10,154 nucleotides of DNA from Hyphomicrobium_A sp943371625 (lineage in GTDB: Bacteria > Pseudomonadota > Alphaproteobacteria > Rhizobiales > Hyphomicrobiaceae), in assembly GCA_943371625.1 (NCBI GenBank), contig CALRVN010000116.1, positions 1-10,154 of the forward strand, read 5' to 3'. Below, piece by piece: positions 5,726 to 10,154 of the stretch (its first letter is position 1; each line of letters begins with the position of its first letter). Below the pieces are notes generated by a model. The model was not told the origin of the DNA and did not search any database. It worked only from the letters and a program-made list of their open reading frames with translations. A program made the position numbers and the translations under genes.

Positions 5726-5776
5726 CTGGGTCCCGGATAGCCTTCGCTGACGCTCCGGCTTCCGGGATGACAGACG
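5726..5776 (+). repeat. 51-bp direct repeat, copy B
   Basis: Second copy of the unit at 5559-5609, with one mismatch. It ends 8 nt before the stop codon of the DUF2147 gene, so it lies in that gene's 3' untranslated region and is transcribed with it in the opposite orientation. Confidence 0.85.
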
Positions 5777-5784
5777 AGTGCGGG

Positions 5785-6189
5785 TTACGAGGAGCAGCGC
5801 TGGAGGTTGGCGGGGGCGCGGGTCCAGGTGAACGTCTGGCTGAGGAACTTGACGCCAGCGTAGCCGACGACCGTCATCTTGTCCCCCTTCGGCACCAGCT
5901 CGACGTCGAACTTGGCGTCCTTGTCGGGATCATAGATCCAGCCTTCGTCGAAGGTGCCATCGCCCATCGGCTTCACGTTGCCGAGAATCTGCAGGCCGCA
6001 GCCCTTGGCATTCTTGGCGTCCTGCACCCACACGACCTTGCCGCAAAGCAAGCCGTTGCAATCGACGATCTCCACGGCGCCACGGCCGGTGTGATCGTAC
6101 CAGATGCCCAGCGGCCCCTCCGCCGCCAAGGCTCCCGTGCCCATGGCTACCGCAGCGGCAGCGAGACACGCTTTCACAAGCATTCCCAT
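5785..6189 (-). CDS. DUF2147 secreted protein
   Basis: This encodes 134 residues from the ATG at 6189, or 132 if the in-frame ATG at 6183 is used. AGGA lies a few bases upstream of the first (AGGAACGATG) and 9 nt from the second, so both are possible; the longer upstream open frame is not hydrophobic and would spoil the signal peptide. Residues 1-23 are a Sec signal peptide (LVKACLAAAAVAMGTGALAA), with likely cleavage before EGPLGIW. The rest fits DUF2147 (PF09917): GIWYDHTGRGAVEIVDCNGLLCGKVVW in consecutive short motifs, then GWIYDPDKDAKFDVEL, then VVGYAGVKFLSQTFTWTR. Four cysteines (44, 49, 64, 132) are present after export. The family is periplasmic and beta-rich, with no established biochemical role. 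It is a single gene, with a repeat 8 nt beyond the stop. Confidence 0.88.
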   Translation of the reverse strand: MGMLVKACLAAAAVAMGTGALAAEGPLGIWYDHTGRGAVEIVDCNGLLCGKVVWVQDAKNAKGCGLQILGNVKPMGDGTFDEGWIYDPDKDAKFDVELVPKGDKMTVVGYAGVKFLSQTFTWTRAPANLQRCSS

Positions 6190-6525
6190 CGTTCCTACAC
6201 CCTCGTGATCGGATCGGCCCGCAAACGGGCGACGAATCAACTGTATGCGCCGAAAGTCGCGGAAATCATGTCATACGCAACATCGGCGGCTGTATGGCAC
6301 GTTACAGCGCGCGGTTACGATATGTTCAAACGCCGTCTTCACACAATGCCGCGTCCGCATGGGAGCTGTGACTCTTTTGCGTCCCGATATGCTGCAAAGC
6401 GGCAAATTGCATCGCACCGCAACCGCTAGAGCCGTTCCAGTTTTGGTGGAGTGGAGGAACGGCTCTAGGCCTTTATTTGATCGTGCTTCTCATCGGAAAA
6501 CCGGTTCCCACTTTTCCGGAAGCAC
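6190..6525. other. 336-bp intergenic region upstream of the DUF2147 gene and downstream of arfB
   Basis: The right 100 bp (6426-6525) are the double-hairpin element listed separately. The left part, 6190-6425, is less GC-rich than the genes around it and should hold the promoter of the DUF2147 gene on the minus strand, but I cannot pick a convincing -35/-10 pair. No small gene is supported. Confidence 0.55.
6426..6525. repeat. Double-hairpin alphaproteobacterial intergenic repeat abutting the arfB stop
   Basis: Two hairpins stand side by side. The first has a perfect 13-bp stem, CTAGAGCCGTTCC (6426-6438) with GGAACGGCTCTAG (6456-6468), and a 17-nt loop. The second has outer arms GTGCTTC (6483-6489)/GAAGCAC (6519-6525) and inner arms CGGAAAA (6494-6500)/TTTTCCG (6512-6518), with ACCGGTT in its loop region. 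This GAGCCGTTCC...ACCGGTTCCCAC arrangement is a familiar intergenic repeat type in Bradyrhizobium and Rhodopseudomonas relatives. It starts at the base right after the arfB stop codon and probably serves as its 3' structure or terminator. Confidence 0.75.
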
Positions 6526-6951
6526 TCAGTGCTCGGGCTTGGAGCCACGCAAGCGTTTGACGTTGCTGCGCCGCGACTTGCCCTCGAGGCGGCGCTCCTT
6601 GGCTGCGCGGGTCGGCTTGGTCTTGATGCGCCGCTTGGGTTCGATGGAAGCTTCGCGAATCAATTCGAACAGGCGTTCACGAGCATCGTCGCGATTACGC
6701 TCCTGCGTGCGATGGCGATCGGCGCGGATGACGAGCACGCCTTCGTCGTTGAGCCGCCGGCCAGCGAGGCGCACGAGGCGTACGCGGATCGTGGGGGGCA
6801 GGGAAGTCGAGGCGTTGACGTTGAAGCGCAGCTCGACGGCGGTCGACACCTTGTTGACGTTCTGGCCCCCCGGGCCGGAGGCGCGCACGAAGCGCTCTTC
6901 GATCTCGGCTTCGTCGAGCTCCACGCGGTCGGTGACGGTGATCTTGGCCAT
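6526..6951 (-). CDS. arfB: Alternative ribosome-rescue factor ArfB (peptidyl-tRNA hydrolase)
   Basis: ArfB (YaeJ) enters ribosomes stalled at the end of a broken mRNA and hydrolyses the peptidyl-tRNA without a stop codon. The 141 residues equal the family's usual length of about 140. The catalytic GGQ is at 28-30 within RASGPGGQNVNKVSTAVELRF, the signature shared with class I release factors. The C-terminal tail from about residue 107 is strongly basic (RIKTKPTRAAKERR and RRSNVKRLRG); in E. coli ArfB such a tail lies in the empty mRNA channel and senses stalling. The ATG at 6951 comes 2 nt after the stop of the upstream oxidoreductase gene, with a weak GAG site 6 nt ahead, so translation is probably coupled. 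The frame stays open upstream only because it runs through that gene. A repeat begins directly after the stop. Confidence 0.93.
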   Translation of the reverse strand: MAKITVTDRVELDEAEIEERFVRASGPGGQNVNKVSTAVELRFNVNASTSLPPTIRVRLVRLAGRRLNDEGVLVIRADRHRTQERNRDDARERLFELIREASIEPKRRIKTKPTRAAKERRLEGKSRRSNVKRLRGSKPEH

Positions 6952-6953
6952 GG

Positions 6954-8603
6954 CTATCTCGAAGTCCGCACGCGGAAGGGTCCGCGGCGCCATCCTTTGA
7001 AGTCGCGTACGATCTCGCGTGCTGCGTTGTGACCCGGCGCTCCCGTCACGCCACCGCCCGGATGCGCACCCGATCCGCACAGATAGAGCCCGCCGAGCGG
7101 CAACCGATAGTTCGCATAGCCCATGCGCGGCCTCGTTGAGAAGAGCTGATCGAGCGACAGCGCACCGTGAAAGATATCGCCGTCGACGAGGCCGAAGCGA
7201 TGCTCCAGGTCGAGCGGCGACAGCAATTGGCGGCCGAGCACCGCATTTTTGAAGTTGGGTGCGTGGCGCGTCACGGTCTCGATGACGAGATCGGCGAATG
7301 CCTGCTTCTCGCCTGGGTCGCTCCAACTGCGGCCGGCGGGGAGGTGTGGTGCGACGTGCTGCACGAACAGGCTGGCGACGTGCTGGCCTGGGGGCGCGAG
7401 GCTGTCGTCCAGCGTCGATGGAATGAGCATCTCGACGATGGGCGACTGCGACCAACCGGTGAGCTTGGCATCGAGATACGCGCGCTCGAGATAGTCGAGG
7501 GTCGGGCCGATGACGATGCCGGCGCCGTGGTGATCCTGCTGGGTCGAGCCCGGGCGGCAGGTAAAGTCCGGCAGCTCGCTGAGCGCGACATTCATGCGGA
7601 AGGTGCCCGAGCCGGTCTTCATGCCGGTGAACAGAGCGCGCGTCGCGTCGGGTACGGCACCAGACTGGATGAGGTCACGGAAGAGGAGCTTCGGAGGCAC
7701 GTTCGCGACGACGGCTTTGGCGAACAGCTTCTCGCCGCCGACCAGCGCGACACCGATCGCCGTGTCGCCCGAGGCGATGACATGATCGGCCTTGGCGCCG
7801 GTGCGAATGCGGACACCGCGCGCCTCGGCGGCGGCGCGCATGGCCGTGGTGATGGCGCCCATGCCGCCGATGGCATGACCCCAAGCACCGCGTTTGCCGT
7901 TCACCTCACCGAAGCAGTGGTGCAGCAGCACGTAGGCGGTGCCGGGCGTCGAAGGCGCGGCGTAGTTGCCGACGATACCGTCGAAGGCGAAAGCGGCCTT
8001 GACGACGTCGCTCTCGAACCAGCCATCGAGGAAGTCGGCGGCGCTGCGGGTGAAGAGATCGACGAGCGTGCGCTGGTCGTCGACGCCGACATCGAAAAGG
8101 CGCTTGCCGACGCGCGCGCCCTTGATGGCTTCGAGGATGCCGCCGCCGGCATTGGGCGGCGTGGTGAGCACGAGATCGCGCAGCACGTCGGCGGCGCGCT
8201 CCAGCATCGCGTCGTAGTCAGGCAGACGCTCGGCGTCGCGCTTGGAGAATTGCGCGATGGCCGCCTGACGTTCGGCCAAGCCGCCGCGCATGAGGAGATA
8301 GCGGTGGTCGTCGACGGGCCAGAAGTTCGCGGCCGGGCGGTGGACGATGCGCAGTCCGTGCTTGGCGAGTTCGAGGTCGGCGATGACTTTCGGATTGAGA
8401 AGGCTGACGGTGTAGGACGCTATGGAGTTGCGGAAACCCGGGTGGAACTCCTCCGTCACAGCAGCGCCGCCGACGACATCGTTCTTTTCCAGCACGACGA
8501 CGCGAAGCCCGGCCGCGGCGAGATACGCGGCGCAGACGAGGCCGTTATGCCCAGCGCCGATGATCAGCACGTCGATGTCGTCGTTTTTCGTCACGCTGTT
8601 CAT
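6954..8603 (-). CDS. PYROXD2-like FAD-dependent oxidoreductase (COG1233)
   Basis: This 549-residue flavoprotein belongs to the phytoene desaturase/amine oxidase superfamily. The N-terminus has the dinucleotide-binding fold DVLIIGAGHNGLVCAAYL, with GxGxxG at 16-21 and Glu39 at the end of the second strand (VVVLEK) for the FAD ribose, followed by NDVVGGAA. The C-terminus carries the second FAD contact, LYLCGSGAHPGGGVTGAPGHNAA (505-527). This C-terminal motif and the length fit the subgroup related to human PYROXD2, a mitochondrial protein, better than true carotenoid desaturases; no crt genes are nearby. The substrate is unknown. There is no signal peptide, so it is cytoplasmic. The ATG at 8603 has no strong ribosome site, but the FAD fold begins at residue 11 as expected. 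It forms a probable operon with arfB. Confidence 0.9.
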   Translation of the reverse strand: MNSVTKNDDIDVLIIGAGHNGLVCAAYLAAAGLRVVVLEKNDVVGGAAVTEEFHPGFRNSIASYTVSLLNPKVIADLELAKHGLRIVHRPAANFWPVDDHRYLLMRGGLAERQAAIAQFSKRDAERLPDYDAMLERAADVLRDLVLTTPPNAGGGILEAIKGARVGKRLFDVGVDDQRTLVDLFTRSAADFLDGWFESDVVKAAFAFDGIVGNYAAPSTPGTAYVLLHHCFGEVNGKRGAWGHAIGGMGAITTAMRAAAEARGVRIRTGAKADHVIASGDTAIGVALVGGEKLFAKAVVANVPPKLLFRDLIQSGAVPDATRALFTGMKTGSGTFRMNVALSELPDFTCRPGSTQQDHHGAGIVIGPTLDYLERAYLDAKLTGWSQSPIVEMLIPSTLDDSLAPPGQHVASLFVQHVAPHLPAGRSWSDPGEKQAFADLVIETVTRHAPNFKNAVLGRQLLSPLDLEHRFGLVDGDIFHGALSLDQLFSTRPRMGYANYRLPLGGLYLCGSGAHPGGGVTGAPGHNAAREIVRDFKGWRRGPFRVRTSR

Positions 8604-8790
8604 TTGCGTCCGCGAAGCTCAATCCAGGGACAGCGCATAGCGGCAGCGGCCTCACTGTTCCAGAGCGGACACGTGATTACCGCGGATTAATCCTGATGGA
8701 GCCACATTGACGGGTGGTAATGAACCTTAGCGTCCCGTTTAGGATCGCCGCCCTAGCCTTGCCGTATCAGATCCGCACGGAGCCCAACTC

Positions 8791-9024
8791 ATGCAGTCTG
8801 CGACGAAGGTCATCGCCCGCACCCGGAGCCACGAGGACGCCGCGCATCAGTTCGCGGGCATGCTCATCGTGTCGCTGTTTCCGGCGCTGTTCTGGACGCT
8901 GCTTGCCGCCGGCATCGGATCTTCGGCCGGGCACACGCCGAGCATGGTTGCGCTGATGACGTTCGGGACGGCCGTCGCAGTGTTCTGCGCTGCCGTGTTC
9001 CAGGCACTCACCGCCAAGCGGTAA
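8791..9024 (+). CDS. Small two-helix membrane protein, function unknown
   Basis: This encodes 77 residues from the ATG at 8791, with CGGAG at 8778-8782 and 8-nt spacing. The N-terminal 20 residues are polar and mixed-charge (KVIARTRSHEDAAHQ), followed by two hydrophobic helices at about 22-43 and 50-72 and a short basic end (TAKR). That suggests both termini are in the cytoplasm with a short periplasmic turn near SSAGHTPS. I recognise no family. It is a single gene, divergent from the oxidoreductase (187 bp between starts) and convergent with the eight-cysteine protein, with a triple-hairpin repeat between them. Clear ribosome site and codon bias support it as real. Confidence 0.7.
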   Translation: MQSATKVIARTRSHEDAAHQFAGMLIVSLFPALFWTLLAAGIGSSAGHTPSMVALMTFGTAVAVFCAAVFQALTAKR

Positions 9025-9050
9025 TTTGCTTCACTCGAAGCGCGCTCTAC

Positions 9051-9196
9051 CCCCTCACCCGAAGCTCATCTTCAATTCGCTTCCGGCCTCTCCCCACCGG
9101 GGAGAGGCTAACCCCCGTCAGAACCGCTTGGTGGATCCCAACCTCTCCCAGCGGGAGAGGTCGGATGCGATCGCAAGATCGTATCCGGGTGAGGGG
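9051..9196. repeat. Triple-hairpin repeat cluster bounded by inverted 11-mers
   Basis: The outer ends CCCCTCACCCG (9051-9061) and CGGGTGAGGGG (9186-9196) are perfect inverted repeats. Inside are three hairpins in a row: GCCTCTCCCC/GGGGAGAGGC (9086-9108, loop ACC), ACCTCTCCC/GGGAGAGGT (9141-9161, loop AGC) and CGGATGCGATC/GATCGTATCCG (9162-9187, loop GCAA, one G-T pair). The layout resembles clustered REP-type repeats. Lying between convergent genes, it can act as a two-way transcription barrier. Confidence 0.75.
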
Positions 9197-9228
9197 TTAC
9201 GTGAATTGAGTGATGCTCGGCGAAAGCG

Positions 9229-9513
9229 TCAGCTGACGCCGCCCCAGCCGCAGCGCATCTTCTCGCACACACGGCCGCCGCTGCACGCGGTGCGCACGAA
9301 CTTGCACACCTTGCAGCTGTAGCTCGACAGGCAGCCGCGGTAGGAGCCGCCCTTGCGGAAATTGCAGGTGGTTATGGTCTGGCAATCGCGCTGCGGGTTG
9401 AGGAGGCCACCCGGCCCCTCCTGCGCGCCGGCGATGGACGGCGCGAGCGCGAAGGCCGCAGCCAGGATCATTGCGGATAACCGAAAGCGTCGGCCAAAGC
9501 GCTGCATCGTCAT
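9229..9513 (-). CDS. Small secreted eight-cysteine protein, function unknown
   Basis: This encodes 94 residues. The N-terminus is a Sec signal peptide: a basic start (MTMQRFGRRFR), a hydrophobic core (LSAMILAAAFALAPSI) and AGA, with likely cleavage after residue 30 to give a mature start of QEGPGG. The mature protein of 64 residues has eight cysteines at 44, 50, 61, 67, 70, 77, 83 and 88. Their even number and spacing (C-x5-C-x10-C-x5-C-x2-C-x6-C-x5-C-x4-C) suggest four disulfides in the periplasm or outside the cell. Motifs include TCNFRKGGSYRGCLSSYSC and MRCGWGG. A second ATG two codons in (9507) is also possible; neither has a strong ribosome site. I know of similar-looking hypotheticals in Hyphomicrobiales but of no function. 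A metal-binding role is possible but less likely than disulfides in an exported protein. Confidence 0.75.
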   Translation of the reverse strand: MTMQRFGRRFRLSAMILAAAFALAPSIAGAQEGPGGLLNPQRDCQTITTCNFRKGGSYRGCLSSYSCKVCKFVRTACSGGRVCEKMRCGWGGVS

Positions 9514-9643
9514 GCCCGAAGCATCTCACCCGAACAGAGCGTGCGGGAGGCCCAGGGGGCTTGCAATCGAATGGCGAATTGTCAGTGCACGACGTAGGCG
9601 CCGGTGTGCCGTTGTAGCCACGCCTTGCATAGCCGGTCATTGA

Positions 9644-9670
9644 ACGGCAGGCGAAAAACGCGCCTGCCGT
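9644..9670 (-). terminator. Hairpin downstream of ilvE
   Basis: ACGGCAGGCG (9644-9653) and CGCCTGCCGT (9661-9670) form a perfect, GC-rich 10-bp stem around a 7-nt loop, starting about 19 nt after the ilvE stop on the minus strand. No T-run follows on that strand (TTCAATG), so it is at best a weak intrinsic terminator, or a 3' stabilising structure. Confidence 0.6.
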
Positions 9671-9689
9671 ATCGGTTCGGGCTGTGGAT

Positions 9690-10154
9690 TTACTCGGCGG
9701 CTTTGCGCGAAGGTTGCACGTTGGCCATGTAGTCGTTCAGCAGATTCATGCTGATCTCGCCCGGCTTGTACTTGTGCTCGGCGATCTCGGCGACAGGCGT
9801 TACCTCGGCGGCGGTGCCGGTGACGAACACCTCGGTGAAGTCCTTCAGCTCCTCCGGCATGATCGCGCGCTCGATCACCTGATAGCCGCGCTTCTTTGCG
9901 AGCTCGATGACCGTGCGACGGGTGATGCCGTCGAGGAAGCATTCGGGATCGGGCGTGTGGATGACGCCGTCCTTGATGAAGAAGATGTTGGCGCCGGTGC
10001 ACTCGGCGACGCGGCCGCGCCAGTCGAGCATGAGGGCGTCAGCGTAGCCGGCGTTCTCGGCGCGGTGCTTCTCGACCGTGCAGATCATGTAGAGGCCGGC
10101 GGCCTTGCTCTTCGACGGCGCGGTCATGGGGTCGGGGCGGCGATACTTCGCCAT
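9690..10154 (-). CDS. ilvE: Branched-chain amino acid aminotransferase, C-terminal part (partial)
   Basis: IlvE is a PLP enzyme of fold type IV that makes leucine, isoleucine and valine from their 2-keto acids with glutamate, and runs in reverse for breakdown. The window holds the last 154 residues, about half of a normal protein near 300; the first codon at the edge happens to be ATG but is internal. Lys17 in TAPSKSKAAGLY aligns with the PLP lysine region of E. coli IlvE (PTAAKAGGNY). RVAECTGANIFF carries the glutamate that contacts the pyridine nitrogen, and FVTGTAAEVTPV is the phosphate-binding loop. GITRRTVIELAKKRG and the MPEEL segment are also typical. The KYRRPDPMTAPSKSK stretch and the tail NLLNDYMANVQ fit the alphaproteobacterial IlvE group. 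Its promoter and start lie beyond the right edge; a hairpin follows the stop. Confidence 0.93.
   Translation of the reverse strand: MAKYRRPDPMTAPSKSKAAGLYMICTVEKHRAENAGYADALMLDWRGRVAECTGANIFFIKDGVIHTPDPECFLDGITRRTVIELAKKRGYQVIERAIMPEELKDFTEVFVTGTAAEVTPVAEIAEHKYKPGEISMNLLNDYMANVQPSRKAAE

Larger units (their letters stand above)
5460..5784. other. Gene-free repeat block between patatin and DUF2147 genes
   Basis: This 325-bp gap between two convergent genes holds four repeat units described separately (5461-5509 inverted, 5559-5609, 5668-5688 and 5726-5776). The stretches between them (5510-5558, 5610-5667 and 5689-5725) show no gene, and no T-rich hairpin terminator is evident. Termination of both flanking genes probably relies on the repeat hairpins or on Rho. 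Confidence 0.7.

Noticed and set aside
5461..5776. CRISPR array
   Set aside because: There are only two direct copies, with a long uneven spacer, and one copy is inverted. The units are self-complementary intergenic repeats and no cas genes are present.
6952..7455. Upstream extension of the arfB frame to make a 309-residue protein
   Set aside because: The extra part lies inside the oxidoreductase gene in another frame and is Arg/Pro-rich. The MAKITV start gives a protein of normal ArfB length.
6954..8603. Carotenoid desaturase (crtI) for the FAD oxidoreductase
   Set aside because: The superfamily is right, but the C-terminal GSGAHPGGGVTGAPG motif and the lack of other carotenoid genes fit the PYROXD2-like group better.
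7167..8690. 507-codon + strand open frame opposite the FAD oxidoreductase
   Set aside because: It mirrors the codon structure of the minus-strand gene, has an unnatural Asp/Glu/Ala/Arg-rich composition, and lacks any recognisable domain.
9690..10154. Complete short aminotransferase starting at the ATG on the window edge
   Set aside because: The ATG at the last three bases is internal. Family members have about 130-140 further residues upstream, so the gene is cut by the window.

Overview
This is a GC-rich chromosomal window with strong G/C third-position codon bias. It most likely comes from an alphaproteobacterium of the Hyphomicrobiales (Bradyrhizobium, Rhodopseudomonas or Xanthobacteraceae relatives). 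The support is a Rhizobium etli-type asparaginase, a DUF2147 secreted protein, a typical alphaproteobacterial IlvE, and several families of short palindromic intergenic repeats of the kind common in that order. The genus cannot be fixed from the sequence alone.

Layout. Positions 1-120 hold the 3' end of a + strand gene. Positions 121-635 have no gene and form a mosaic of palindromic repeats, including a 32-bp copy of the end of the next gene. A minus-strand class 3 (R. etli-type) L-asparaginase lies at 636-1646. A 93-bp inverted-repeat element at 1784-1876 separates it from a small secreted four-cysteine protein (1886-2164, minus). Next comes a + strand pair: a small cold-shock-like OB-fold protein (2415-2633) and an unrecognised 147-residue protein (2658-3101). 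This pair overlaps convergently, by four bases, a four-helix membrane protein (3098-3517, minus). Divergent from that is the largest protein of the window, a cyclic-nucleotide-binding/patatin protein of neuropathy-target-esterase-like layout (3642-5459, +). A repeat block at 5460-5784 carries two near-identical 51-bp copies and one inverted copy. It is followed by a DUF2147 secreted protein (5785-6189, minus) and a leader region ending in a double-hairpin element (6426-6525).

The right half holds a minus-strand, tightly spaced pair: a PYROXD2-like FAD oxidoreductase (6954-8603) followed after 2 nt by the ribosome-rescue hydrolase ArfB (6526-6951). Further right are a small two-helix membrane protein (8791-9024, +), a triple-hairpin repeat cluster (9051-9196), a secreted eight-cysteine protein (9229-9513, minus), a hairpin downstream of ilvE (9644-9670), and the C-terminal half of branched-chain amino acid aminotransferase IlvE (9690 to the window edge, minus).

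The genes do not form one pathway. This is an ordinary housekeeping neighbourhood of single genes and two short probable operons, with unusually many short repeats in the gaps. I see no phage, insertion sequence, CRISPR array, tRNA or rRNA, and no convincing new multi-gene system. The items most worth checking are the duplicated asparaginase gene end, the patatin protein with a non-standard glycine loop, the conserved-looking small cysteine-rich secreted proteins, and the repeat families abutting stop codons.
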